NCBI RefSeq assembly: GCF_014656135.1
Contig: NZ_BNBV01000001.1
Location: 372,001 to 436,000 of the forward strand
Length of the DNA stretch: 64,000 bases
Reading direction: 5' to 3'
Source of the DNA: Streptomyces thermodiastaticus
GTDB lineage: Bacteria > Actinomycetota > Actinomycetes > Streptomycetales > Streptomycetaceae
Position numbers and translations under genes: made by a program. The notes below the pieces were generated by a model, which worked only from the letters and a program-made list of their open reading frames with translations, ran no database searches and was not told where the DNA came from. Positions 51,552 to 59,679 of the stretch are shown here, piece after piece (position 1 is the first letter of the stretch; every line of letters begins with the position of its first letter).

Positions 51552-52046
51552 ATGTCGGTGACCTCGAGCAGCGAAGCGGGTGCGGCGCGCGGTCCGCAGG
51601 CGGCGCCGGCCCGCCGCACCGTCGTGGCAGCGGCGGGTGCGGCGGGCCTGGCGGCGGTCCTGGCCGCGTGCGGCTCGGACGACACGTCCGGCTCCGGCGC
51701 GGCCCCCTCCCGGAGTGCCGACGGCACCGGCGGCGACAGCGCCGCGGCCGGCTCCTTCGGCACCGTCCTGGCGAAGACCTCCGACATCCCGGAGGGCGGC
51801 GGCAAGGTCTTCGGCTCGCAGGGGGTGGTGGTGACGCAGCCGGCGAAGGGGCAGTTCAAGGCGTTCTCGTCGACGTGCACCCACCAGGGCTGCACGGTCG
51901 CCCGGATCACCGACGGGAAGATCATGTGCCCCTGTCACGGCAGCGCCTTCTCCGCCACCGACGGCAGCGTCCGCAACGGCCCGGCGACCCGGCCGCTGCC
52001 CGCCCGGACGATCTCCGTGTCCGGGGACGAGATCAGGCTCGCCTGA
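51552..52046 (+). CDS. Tat-exported Rieske (2Fe-2S) lipoprotein
   Basis: A 164-residue protein. The signal has twin arginines (R21-R22 in R-R-T-V-V) and a lipobox L-A-A-C with the lipidated Cys at residue 40. The Rieske fold carries C-T-H-Q-G-C and C-P-C-H-G-S-A-F for the 2Fe-2S cluster. Such actinobacterial proteins are thought to be electron carriers on the outer face of the membrane; the redox partner is unknown. Its leader contains a 23-bp tandem repeat array. Confidence 0.9.
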   Translation: MSVTSSSEAGAARGPQAAPARRTVVAAAGAAGLAAVLAACGSDDTSGSGAAPSRSADGTGGDSAAAGSFGTVLAKTSDIPEGGGKVFGSQGVVVTQPAKGQFKAFSSTCTHQGCTVARITDGKIMCPCHGSAFSATDGSVRNGPATRPLPARTISVSGDEIRLA

Positions 52047-52099
52047 GCCGGCCGTGCCGGCCCGTGCGCACCCGCCGGGCCAAGCGTCCCGACGCCGTC

Positions 52100-52350
52100 G
52101 ACCGACCCGCTCCCCCGCCGTCCGCAACGCCTCCACGGCGGCGCGGATCGAGGGCCGCCGGTCGGCGTCGGTGCGCCAGACCGCGTAGACGTGCCGGCGC
52201 ACCGTAGACGTGCCGGCGCACCGTAGACGTGCCGGCGCACCGCCTCGCGGATCACGTATGTCGTCCGGTCATCGCCACGGCCGCGGGGGTCGCCGTGCTC
52301 GGTGGGCAAGCTGACCTGGTCGACACCGGTGGGTGCGGTGATCGTGCCGA
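52100..52350 (-). pseudogene. LysR regulator relic, frameshifted by repeat expansion
   Basis: Minus-strand reading gives V-S-L-P-T-E-H-G-D-P-R-G-R and T-T-Y-V-I-R-E-A-V-R-R-H-V-Y, typical of the C-terminal end of Streptomyces LysR proteins, then goes out of frame. The break coincides with a 19-bp unit present three times (52184-52240). Removing two copies (38 bp) restores ... R-R-H-V-Y-A-V-W-R-T-D-A-D-R-R-P-S-I-R. The N-terminal HTH and most of the effector domain are not found upstream, so the gene is both truncated and shifted. Confidence 0.65.
52184..52240. repeat. 19-bp tandem repeat, three perfect copies
   Basis: Three identical 19-bp units (52184-52202, 52203-52221, 52222-52240) inside the LysR relic. 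The unit is not a multiple of 3, and the two additional copies explain its frameshift exactly. Confidence 0.9.
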
Positions 52351-52557
52351 CGGGCGCGGCCCTGACGCAGGTCCGCTGCCGGGGGCGGCGCCGGGCGGCC
52401 GACGCCGTCCAGGCGGCGCACACGGGACGGCCAGCCGGTGCGACCGGTGCCGCGCCGACCGGGGAAGCCCTGACCTGCCCTCAGACGTACCTGGCGTGGT
52501 CTGAGATGCAGCTCCGCGCCGGACCACTGTCGCACACAGGTCCGCACCGGACCGCTG

Positions 52558-53895
52558 TCACACGTAGGTCCGCGCGGGCCCCGGCGCGAGTGCGGCCGCC
52601 ACCGCGTCCGCCAGGGCCGGTGCCTCGTGCTCCGGGAGTGTGGAGACGGTGATCCGGATGCCCGGGGGCGCGCCGAGCCGGTAGCGCGCGCCGGGGGCGA
52701 CGGCCCAGCCGGCGTGCAGCAGCCGGGCCACCGCTGTCGTCTCGTCCGGTACCGGCACCCACACGTTCAGGCCGCTGCGCCCGTGGGCGGCGACGCCGCG
52801 CTCGGCCAGCGCGCCGCTCAGCGCCCGGCGTCGGCGGTCGTAGGCGGCCGCCACCGCGCTCACGTCGAAGCCGTCGTCGTCCCACAGTCGTACGACGGCG
52901 CGCTGCACCAGCAGGCTCACCCAGCCGGGACCGAGCCGCTGCCGTCCGCGCACCCGGTCCACGGTGGTCTCGTCCCCGGTGAGGACGGCCAGGCGCAGAT
53001 CGGGGCCGTAGGCCTTCGCGGCCGAGCGGACGAAGGCCCAGTGCCGGGTGGCGCCGGCGAGCGGGTGGAGGGGGAGGCCGACGATGCCGTGACCGTGGTC
53101 GTCCTCGACGAGCAGGGTGTCCGGGTGGTCGCGCAGCACGGTGCGCAGGACGCGGGCGCGCGGGGCGCTCAGTGCGGCTCCGGTCGGGTTCTGCGCGCGG
53201 TCGGTGACGATCAGGGCGCGGGCGCCGCCGTCCAGGGCGCGCGCGACGTCGTCGGGGAGCGGGCCGTCGTCGTCGACGCCGACGGGGGCGAGGTGCAGTC
53301 CGAGCGCGGGCACCAGGTCGAGCGTCCGGCCCCAGCCGGGGTCCTCGACCGCGACCGTGTCGCCCGGTTTGAGGTGCGCGGCCAGGATGCGTTCGATGCC
53401 GTCCAGGGAGCCGGACACCACCGCGAGCGGGCCTGCGGGCACCCCGTCCGCGTCCAGTGCGGCCCGCGCGCGGCGCTCCAGTTCCTCGTCCAGCAGGGCG
53501 TGGCCGTAGAGCACCGGTGCGCGGTCCTGGCGGGCGGCGGCCGCCGCGAACGCCGGGGCCAGCGGCGGCAGCAGCGCGGGGTCGGGGTTGCCGCTGGAGA
53601 CGTCGCGCACCCCCTCGGGCACCTCCACACGGATGTGATGTCCGGTGGTCGCGGGCGCGGGGCGGACCCGGCTGCCGCGGCGCCCGGCGGTCTCGACGAC
53701 CCCGCGTTCGCGCAGTACGCGGTACGCGGCCGCCACGGTGTTCGGGTTGACCTGCAGACGGGCCGCCAGCTTACGGATCGGCGGCAGCAGGTGACCTGGT
53801 TCCAGCGTCCCCGAGCCCACCGCGCGCTCGATGCTCGCGGCGATGTCCGCCGCACGACGCCCTTCGATCGGATATTCTCCTAGCACAATGTGCAT
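52558..53895 (-). CDS. MocR/GntR regulator with aminotransferase domain
   Basis: A 445-residue protein with a GntR winged helix (about 15-75: K-L-A-A-R-L-Q-V-N-P-N-T-V-A-A-A-Y) fused to a fold-type-I aminotransferase domain, whose PLP lysine is in S-A-A-K-A-Y-G. MocR/PdxR proteins sense PLP and often control vitamin B6 genes. It is divergent from a PNPOx-like gene (25 bp between starts). The annotated ATG at 53895 lies inside the shared operator; a TACAAT -10 directly before it suggests that a leaderless start at GTG 53886 is more likely. Confidence 0.88.
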   Translation of the reverse strand: MHIVLGEYPIEGRRAADIAASIERAVGSGTLEPGHLLPPIRKLAARLQVNPNTVAAAYRVLRERGVVETAGRRGSRVRPAPATTGHHIRVEVPEGVRDVSSGNPDPALLPPLAPAFAAAAARQDRAPVLYGHALLDEELERRARAALDADGVPAGPLAVVSGSLDGIERILAAHLKPGDTVAVEDPGWGRTLDLVPALGLHLAPVGVDDDGPLPDDVARALDGGARALIVTDRAQNPTGAALSAPRARVLRTVLRDHPDTLLVEDDHGHGIVGLPLHPLAGATRHWAFVRSAAKAYGPDLRLAVLTGDETTVDRVRGRQRLGPGWVSLLVQRAVVRLWDDDGFDVSAVAAAYDRRRRALSGALAERGVAAHGRSGLNVWVPVPDETTAVARLLHAGWAVAPGARYRLGAPPGIRITVSTLPEHEAPALADAVAAALAPGPARTYV

Positions 53896-53909
53896 ATTGT
53901 ACTAGTACA
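53885..53909. promoter_or_regulatory. Divergent MocR/PNPOx operator-promoter
   Basis: Two overlapping symmetrical elements: ACAAT ... ATTGT (53885-53889 and 53896-53900) and the perfect 12-bp palindrome TGTACTAGTACA (53898-53909). TACAAT (minus) and TATTGT (plus) are possible divergent -10 boxes within it. One protein could block both promoters. Confidence 0.55.
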
Positions 53910-53920
53910 GAGGAGTCGTC

Positions 53921-54592
53921 ATGGGGACCCCGCCGCCCTCCGCCGTCTACGAGCCCACCGACCGCACCGTGCCCACCCGCAGCGCGCACCGGGTCTCGTA
54001 CGACCGGGAGCTGGTGCACGCGATCCTGGACGAGGGCCGGGTCTGCCACCTCGGCTTCGTGCGCGACGGGGCGCCCGTGGTGCTGCCGACGCTGTACGCG
54101 CGGGCCGGCGAGCGGCTGTACGTGCACGGCTCGACGGGTTCGCGTCCGCTGCGCACGGCCGGCCGGTCCGGTGCCGGACTGCCGGTATGCCTGACGGTCA
54201 CCCATGTCGACGGTCTGGTCCTGGCCCGTTCCGCCTTCCATCACTCGGTGAACTACCGCTCCGTGGTGGTGCACGGCACGGCCCGCCCGGTCACCGACGA
54301 GCAGGAGAAGCGGGCGGCGCTGGACGCCCTGGTCGACCATGCCGTGCCGGGCCGCTCCGCCGACTGCCGCCCGGCGAACGCCAAGGAGCTGGCCGCGACC
54401 GCCGTGCTCCGCCTGGACCTGGCGGAGGTGTCGGCCAAGGTGCGCACCGGCGGCGTCCACGACGAACCGGAGGACCTGGCGCTGCCCCACTGGGCCGGGG
54501 TGATACCGGTGCGGCAGCGCTACGGCACCCCGGCCGCCGCGGAGGACCTGGCCCCCGGCGTCGCCGTCCCCGCATACCTGGCGGCGCTGTGA
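53921..54592 (+). CDS. Pyridoxamine-phosphate-oxidase-like flavoprotein
   Basis: A 223-residue split-barrel FMN-binding protein (PNPOx-like fold) with V-C-H-L-G-F-V-R-D-G-A-P-V-V-L-P and H-G-S-T-G-S-R near the N-terminal half. AGAGGAG precedes ATG 53921. The divergent MocR gene suggests regulation in response to a B6 vitamer or amino compound. Similar proteins include antibiotic-nitroreductase-like and heme-utilising enzymes, so the activity is open. Confidence 0.85.
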   Translation: MGTPPPSAVYEPTDRTVPTRSAHRVSYDRELVHAILDEGRVCHLGFVRDGAPVVLPTLYARAGERLYVHGSTGSRPLRTAGRSGAGLPVCLTVTHVDGLVLARSAFHHSVNYRSVVVHGTARPVTDEQEKRAALDALVDHAVPGRSADCRPANAKELAATAVLRLDLAEVSAKVRTGGVHDEPEDLALPHWAGVIPVRQRYGTPAAAEDLAPGVAVPAYLAAL

Positions 54593-54817
54593 TGCTGATC
54601 CCTCCCCGGGACGCGCCCCTGGAGACACCGCGTGGCAGGACTGGCCGGCCGGCCGCGACGTCGGCCGGCTCGCCGCGCCGGCGCGGAGGCTGAGGCGGTC
54701 CTGGGCGTGTCCACGGCGGAAGGCCGGCGGTGTCCGTCCCGTGGTACGCCCCGGCCCCGGACCGGACGGGCGGGGGCCGGTGAGGTCTCCGGCCCCCGCC
54801 GACCGGACGGACGGCGG

Positions 54818-55798
54818 TCACACCACGGCCGGCTCCTCGGCGTGTCCTGCTCCGTCGTGGTCACCGGGTCCGCCGCGGATGCCGCGCGCCTCCGCGAGGG
54901 CGAGACCGGTGACCGACCCGAGCAGCAGCACGGCGCCCAGGCAGGTCGCCGCGGTCAGCCGCTCGCCGAGCAGCGCGACGGCCAGCACGGCCGCGCCGAC
55001 CGGCTCCAGCAGCATGATCACGGAGACGGTGGCCGAGCGGACGACGGCCGCGCCCGCGAAGTACAGGGCGTAGGCGAGGGCCGTGGGCACCGACCCGATC
55101 CAGGCCAGCAGCGCCAGCAGCCGGACGGGGTCCCCGGTGTGCGGCACCAGCCCCTCCGCCAGGGCGAACGGCAGCAGGCACACGCAGCAGACCGCGAACG
55201 TCTCGACGGTGGTGGCCGCGTCGCCGGCGCCGCCCGACCGGCCCCAGCGCCGGGTCAGCAGCGTCATCGCGCCGTAGCCGGCCGCCGAGGCGAGGGCGAG
55301 CAGCACGCCGAGCGGGCGCACCTCTCCCCCGCCGTTGCCCAGCACCAGCACGCCCAGTCCGGCCAGCGCCCCGCCCACGGCGGCCGCTCCGCCCCGGCCG
55401 AGCCGTTCGCCCAGGGTGAGACGGGCGCCGAGAGCGATGAGGACGGGCCCGGCGCCGAGGGTGACGACGGTCGCCACGGCGAGCCCGGTGGCCTCGACGG
55501 CGGCGAAGTACGCCGTCTGGAACACGGCCAGCCCGGCACCGGTGGCACAGGCCCGCAGCAGCCGCCGGGCGAGCGGCAGGGACGGCGCGGGGCGCCGGGT
55601 GCGCGGGCGCAGCAGCCGCACGCCGGCCAGCAGGGCGGCGCCGGTCACGCAGCGCCAGAAGGACAGGGCGGCGGGGCCCATGTCGCTGACCCGGTAGACC
55701 AGGGAGCCGGCCGCACCCGCGGTGCCCCACGCGGTACCGGCGACGATCAGGTAGAGCAGGCCGCGCCCGACGGGCAGGCCTGAGGAAGCTTGTGACAC
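54818..55798 (-). CDS. EamA-family transporter
   Basis: A 326-residue DMT-superfamily exporter with two five-helix EamA repeats (about 12-145 and 160-295), including E-R-L-G-R-G and E-R-L-T-A-A signature ends. GTG 55798 has GGAGAG upstream. A 35-residue Cys-rich mini-ORF (55747-55854, minus) overlaps its start, and two stable hairpins lie further upstream, so its expression may be under leader control. EamA members export amino acids such as cysteine; the substrate is not proven here. Confidence 0.88.
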   Translation of the reverse strand: MSQASSGLPVGRGLLYLIVAGTAWGTAGAAGSLVYRVSDMGPAALSFWRCVTGAALLAGVRLLRPRTRRPAPSLPLARRLLRACATGAGLAVFQTAYFAAVEATGLAVATVVTLGAGPVLIALGARLTLGERLGRGGAAAVGGALAGLGVLVLGNGGGEVRPLGVLLALASAAGYGAMTLLTRRWGRSGGAGDAATTVETFAVCCVCLLPFALAEGLVPHTGDPVRLLALLAWIGSVPTALAYALYFAGAAVVRSATVSVIMLLEPVGAAVLAVALLGERLTAATCLGAVLLLGSVTGLALAEARGIRGGPGDHDGAGHAEEPAVV

Positions 55799-55854
55799 GT
55801 TTTCTCTCCGCAGAGCAGAAGCACACAGGGGAAACCCCGGTGCGTCGGGGTCAT
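55747..55854 (-). CDS. Possible Cys-rich leader peptide overlapping EamA start
   Basis: A 35-codon minus-strand ORF with AAGGAAG 6-9 nt before its ATG. The peptide contains five Cys (...[15 protein letters not shown]... and C-P-S-G-A-A-C). It overlaps the first 52 bp of the eamA gene in another frame. Its size, its spacing and the hairpins upstream suggest a translated regulatory leader, but it could also be chance. Confidence 0.3.
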   Translation of the reverse strand: MTPTHRGFPCVLLLCGEKTCHKLPQACPSGAACST

Positions 55855-55884
55855 GGAACTTCCTTCTGCGGGCAGCACCGTTCG

Positions 55885-55927
55885 GGCCTGTCGCAGCGCG
55901 CGGCGGTCACCGCCTGCGCGACAGGCC
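55885..55927. promoter_or_regulatory. Two-tier hairpin in eamA leader
   Basis: Outer 10-bp arms GGCCTGTCGC (55885-55894) and GCGACAGGCC (55918-55927) enclose an inner stem GGCGGT-C-ACCGCC (55902-55914). The structure would form in the minus-strand mRNA about 90 nt before the EamA start. Confidence 0.5.
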
Positions 55928-55975
55928 GACGCCTCTCGCCGGACGCAGAGGTCTGGTCCGGTCGCAAGGCCATCA

Positions 55976-55996
55976 GGCCCGGCGTCGTGCCGGGCC
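55976..55996. terminator. Hairpin between the two EamA genes
   Basis: GGCCCGGC (55976-55983) and GCCGGGCC (55989-55996) with a 5-nt loop. In minus-strand mRNA it follows the mini-ORF at 56014-56055 and could terminate the upstream eamA transcript or act as an attenuator. Confidence 0.45.
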
Positions 55997-56013
55997 GTCC
56001 ACCGGGGCCCGCC

Positions 56014-56055
56014 TCAGGCGGCGGGGGGCGGAAGAACGAGTGCTTTCGCGTGCAT
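56014..56055 (-). CDS. Possible 13-aa peptide after the second EamA gene
   Basis: ATG 56055, 10 nt after the stop of the EamA gene at 56066, encodes M-H-A-K-A-L-V-L-P-P-P-A-A. Three consecutive Pro codons could stall ribosomes just before the hairpin at 55976-55996. Very short; likely only if comparative evidence supports it. Confidence 0.2.
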   Translation of the reverse strand: MHAKALVLPPPAA

Positions 56056-56065
56056 GAGCGGAACC

Positions 56066-57070
56066 TTAAGCCGTGGTCCCCCGCGCCGGCAACGTCCGGT
56101 CCGCGCCGCCGTCGGCCACCGGTTCCGCCGCGCCCTCGGCGGGGGTCGAGGACTGTGCGATGAACGCGCCCAACAGCACGACGGCACCGCCGGCCGCCTG
56201 GGGCGCGGAGAGGTGCTCGCCCAGCAGCACCCAGGCCAGCACCGTGGCGACCACCGCTTCCAGGCAGGCCACGACGCCCGCGACCTGCGGGGTGAGCCGG
56301 CGCACCGAGACGACCCCGGTGACATAGGCAAGGACGGTCGCGATCAGCACGATCCAGCCCAGCAGGACGGCGGCCGGGACCGGGGTGCCGTCGAGGTGTG
56401 CGGTTCCGCCGAGCACCGTCCAGTCCATGGTCCAGGGCCGGGACACGGCGGTCAGTGCGACGGCGCCGACGAGCAGCCCGTAGGCGATGACGCCGAGCGG
56501 GTCGGGGGCGGCGCGGCCGCCGCCGGCGCCCTGGTCGGAGAGCACGAAGTAGCCGGTCTGGCAGCCGGCCGCGCCCAGCGCGAGCAGCAGCCCGAGCGGA
56601 TCGAAACCCAGACCCGACCAGACCTCCACGACGCAGGCGAGTCCGCCGGCCGCGAGGACCACGCCGAGCACGGCGGCCCGGGACACCGGCCGCCGCCGCA
56701 CGAACCGCACCCAGCCCAGCACCAGCGCGGGAGCCAGGTATTCGATGAGCAGGGCGACCCCGACGGGGATCCGGGAGAGCGCGGCGAAGTAGCAGGCCTG
56801 CACCCCGGCGACCGCGAGCAGCCCGAATCCGGCCAGCAGCGCGGGCCGTTGCCGCAGCAGCGCCCGGTGGCGCACCGCGAGCGGCAGCATGACCAGCGCC
56901 GCGCCGGTGACCCGCAGCCACACCACCTGCAGCGGGTCGAGACCCGCCTCGATCAACGGCTTGGCCGCCACTCCGGACCCGCCGAAGGACAGGGCGGACA
57001 CCAACGCGACACCGAGCCCGACAGCCTTGCCGGGCGGCCTGCGACCGATCGACGACGTCACCACCGGCAC
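56066..57070 (-). CDS. EamA-family transporter
   Basis: A 334-residue DMT transporter with ten predicted helices in two repeats (about 18-150 and 160-310). Motifs include the S-F-G-G-S-G opening and the final E-A-V-V-A-T-V-L-A-W-V-L-L-G-E-H-L-S. GTG 57070 start. It lies upstream on the same strand as the other EamA gene (54818-55798), separated by a 267-bp structured leader. Two EamA genes in a row may serve different substrates. Confidence 0.88.
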   Translation of the reverse strand: MPVVTSSIGRRPPGKAVGLGVALVSALSFGGSGVAAKPLIEAGLDPLQVVWLRVTGAALVMLPLAVRHRALLRQRPALLAGFGLLAVAGVQACYFAALSRIPVGVALLIEYLAPALVLGWVRFVRRRPVSRAAVLGVVLAAGGLACVVEVWSGLGFDPLGLLLALGAAGCQTGYFVLSDQGAGGGRAAPDPLGVIAYGLLVGAVALTAVSRPWTMDWTVLGGTAHLDGTPVPAAVLLGWIVLIATVLAYVTGVVSVRRLTPQVAGVVACLEAVVATVLAWVLLGEHLSAPQAAGGAVVLLGAFIAQSSTPAEGAAEPVADGGADRTLPARGTTA

Positions 57071-57176
57071 ATGATGACAGGCGCAGACACCAGCGTCACC
57101 CCCGTTGACACCTGTCTCACCGGCCGGACGGTGCCGCCGTGCGGCTCACCGGTCGTCGGACGATCCAACGGCCGGG

Positions 57177-57770
57177 TCAGGCGGGATCGGGGAGGCCGGC
57201 GTGGTTCCCGTGCGAGGTGTCGTGGGGCCGGGTCCGGGCGTCGTCGTCGAGCCGGGCGGCCAGTTCGTCCAGGCAGGCCCCGGCGCGGGTGAGCACCTCG
57301 GCGGCCCGCGACCGGGGGTCGGCGAGGAGGCCGGCGAGCAGATCCAGGCCGCACGCCGCATCCCGGCCGTGCCGTGCGGCGCGCCTGCGGGCGTGGGCGA
57401 GGGCGGCGCAGGCCGCCGGCGAGCAGCGCCGGCCGTCCGCCCCGGACCGCGCGTCCTCGGTGAGCACGGGCAGAGCCCCAAAGTCCTCGACGCTGCCGCG
57501 CCAGCGCAGCCCGTAACCGATGCTGCGCTGGACCAGTTAGCCGAGCAGCCGGGCGATCAGCGGGCCGTCGCCTAGGACGGCGCGCACCTCGGGGTCGGCC
57601 TCCAGCAGGGCGTGCAGCAGGTGGGCGGTGTCGGTGTGCCGGTCCGCGTCGCGGACCGCCCTCCTGCGGGCGGCGGTGACCACGGCCGCCAGCTCGGCGC
57701 CGAGCCCGGCGCCCTCACCGGGAGCGCAGCCGTCCTCAGGGGCCGGCTGCCTGGGGATACGGGGTTGCAC
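57177..57770 (-). pseudogene. Clp N-domain protein interrupted by one stop codon
   Basis: A single minus-strand frame runs from ATG 57770 to the stop at 57177, broken only by TAA at 57537-57539. The first part (77 residues) has a Clp_N-like motif (D-T-A-H-L-L-H-A-L-L-E-A-D). After the stop the frame continues with L-V-Q-R-S-I-G-Y-G-L-R-W and a second Clp_N-like half (G-L-D-L-L-A-G-L-L-A-D-P). In homologues I believe a Tyr follows R-L-L-G, so TAC to TAA is the simplest change. Probably inactive or making only an N-terminal fragment. Confidence 0.65.
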
Positions 57771-58003
57771 CCCTCCACCTCATCAGTCCCGCGGCCCGCA
57801 CGCATCGCCGACGGGAAGCATCCGCGCGTCCCTCGCCAAGCGGATCCGACCGGCCGGAATCTCCTCCTTACGGATGAGATCAGGCCAATGTTCGCAGGCT
57901 GCGCACAGCGGACCGGCCGCACGCGGGTGCCCCGCGCGTCCCGCACGAGGCACCCTGCACCGACGTACCGTCACCCGGCAGCCCTGCCTCCCCGGTGGCC
58001 GGG

Positions 58004-58627
58004 TCAGTCGTCGCCGGCGAGGATCAGGTACAGCTTCTTGCGCGTCTCGGCGAGGACGGCGAGCGCCTTCTCCCGCTGCTCCTCGGTGCCGGTCCTCCAG
58101 ACCTGCCCGAAGGCCTCCATCACACCGAAGCCGGCCTGGCGTATCTCGCCGAGGGCCTCCCGGTCGATGCCGCGGGCGGCCTCCTCCCAGGGGGCGTCCG
58201 GCCCCTCGTCGGCCGCGGCGCGGCCCGCTTCGGTGAGCGAGTACAGCTTCTTGCCGCCCTCGAAGGCGCCGACGACGAGCCCCTCGTCCTCCAGCAGCTG
58301 GAGGGTGGGGTAGACCGAGCCGGGGCTGGGTTTCCACGCCCCGCCGCTGCGCTCGGTGATCTCCTGGATCATCTCGTAGCCGTGCATGGGCCGGTCCTTG
58401 AGCAGCGCCAGGATCGAGGCCCGCACATCACCGCGCCGTGCCCTGCCGCGGGGCCCGCCGCGCCCCCGGCCGCCCCAGGGGCCGGGACCGAAGCCCGGAC
58501 CGAATCCCCCGAACGCCGGACCGCCCGGGCCGAACGGTCCGAAGGCGGCCCGCCGGCCGTCGAAGCCGGACGGCCCCCGCCACAAAGCGCCGCGCCGGTG
58601 CCCGCGGCCGAAACCGTGGACCTGCAT
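58004..58627 (-). CDS. PadR-family transcriptional regulator
   Basis: A 207-residue protein. The first 60 residues are Gly/Phe/Arg-rich and flexible. The PadR winged helix (about 68-150) has the opening I-L-A-L-L-K-D-R-P-M-H-G-Y-E-M-I-Q and S-V-Y-P-T-L-Q-L-L-E-D-E-G-L-V. A C-terminal helix ends the protein. ATG 58627 is the start; the frame is open upstream into the PhzF gene's antisense strand. A perfect CGATATATCG palindrome 48-57 bp upstream is a probable autoregulatory site. The protein likely senses a small aromatic or drug-like ligand. Confidence 0.88.
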   Translation of the reverse strand: MQVHGFGRGHRRGALWRGPSGFDGRRAAFGPFGPGGPAFGGFGPGFGPGPWGGRGRGGPRGRARRGDVRASILALLKDRPMHGYEMIQEITERSGGAWKPSPGSVYPTLQLLEDEGLVVGAFEGGKKLYSLTEAGRAAADEGPDAPWEEAARGIDREALGEIRQAGFGVMEAFGQVWRTGTEEQREKALAVLAETRKKLYLILAGDD

Positions 58628-58674
58628 CTCCCCCACTTCCTTCCCTCGTTTGCCGATCCGTCGCGATGCCTCGA

Positions 58675-58684
58675 CGATATATCG
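58675..58684. promoter_or_regulatory. PadR operator candidate
   Basis: CGATATATCG, a perfect 10-bp palindrome, lies between the divergent padR-like gene (start 58627) and phzF-like gene (start 58784). ATAT-cored palindromes are typical for PadR proteins. A single element could serve both genes. Confidence 0.55.
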
Positions 58685-58783
58685 GTGACTGTAGAGCGAC
58701 AAGACCCCGATCCGGCCCCGCCCGAGCCGTGCCGGCCCGCGTCCGCCTTGGCCGCGGGCCGTGTCCACCCGTACCGTCAGGGC

Positions 58784-59593
58784 ATGCGCATGCGAATCGT
58801 GGACGCCTTCACCGACCGCCCCTTCACCGGCAACCCCGCCGGGGTCCTCCTCCTGGACGCCTTCCCGGAGGACGACTGGCTCCAGCGGGTGGCACGGGAG
58901 GTCAACCACTCCGAGACGGCGTTCGCGCACCCGCTGCCCGAGGACGCGGAGGCGGACTGGGCGCTGCGCTGGTTCACGCCCGCCACCGAGGTCGCGATGT
59001 GCGGTCACGCCACGCTCGCCACCGCCCATGTCCTGCACACCACCGGCGCCCACACCGGGCCGGTGCGCTTCGCCACCCGCAGCGGTGTGCTGACGGCGAC
59101 CCCGGCGGACGACGGCTCGATCACCCTGGACTTCCCGACCGCGCCGCTGACGCCGGTCGAGGTGCCCGACGGTGTCGCCGACGCGCTGGGCGCCGCACCG
59201 AGCACGGCCATGGACACCGGGGCAGCCGTCGGCGACCTGTTGGTGGAGCTCACCGACGAGAAGACCGTCCGCGCACTGGAACCGGATCCGAAGGCCCTGG
59301 CCGCCTACTCCGCGCGCGGCATCATCGCCACCGCCCGCGCCGAGGACCCGGCACGCGGCTACGACTACGTCTCGCGCTGTTTCTTCCCGAACGTCGGCAT
59401 CGACGAGGACCCGGTGACCGGCAGCGCCCACACCGCGCTGGCCCCGTTCTGGTCCGCGCGCCTGGGCCGCGACGACCTCACCGGACTGCAGGCCTCCGTC
59501 CGCTCCGGGCTGGTGCGCACCACCGTGCGCGGCGAGCGCACCCTGCTGACCGGGCACGCGGTCACCGTCATCGAGGGCGACCTGCTGGCGTAG
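58784..59593 (+). CDS. PhzF-family isomerase-like protein
   Basis: A 269-residue PhzF/diaminopimelate-epimerase-fold protein. Motifs: F-T-G-N-P-A-G-V near residue 13, N-H-S-E-T-A-F (catalytic Glu), M-C-G-H-A-T-L-A, and D-E-D-P-V-T-G-S-A-H near the end. ATG 58784 is preferred; ATG 58790 is close by. It is divergent from padR with the palindrome between them. No phenazine cluster is present, so it is a stand-alone member, perhaps a detoxification isomerase. Confidence 0.9.
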   Translation: MRMRIVDAFTDRPFTGNPAGVLLLDAFPEDDWLQRVAREVNHSETAFAHPLPEDAEADWALRWFTPATEVAMCGHATLATAHVLHTTGAHTGPVRFATRSGVLTATPADDGSITLDFPTAPLTPVEVPDGVADALGAAPSTAMDTGAAVGDLLVELTDEKTVRALEPDPKALAAYSARGIIATARAEDPARGYDYVSRCFFPNVGIDEDPVTGSAHTALAPFWSARLGRDDLTGLQASVRSGLVRTTVRGERTLLTGHAVTVIEGDLLA

Positions 59594-59679
59594 CGGCCGC
59601 GGCTGTTCTGCGGCGGGGCGGGTCCTGCGTGCCCCCTTTTGCGGCCGAACGCCCTGCTCGCGGCGGGCCGGTGCCCGCG

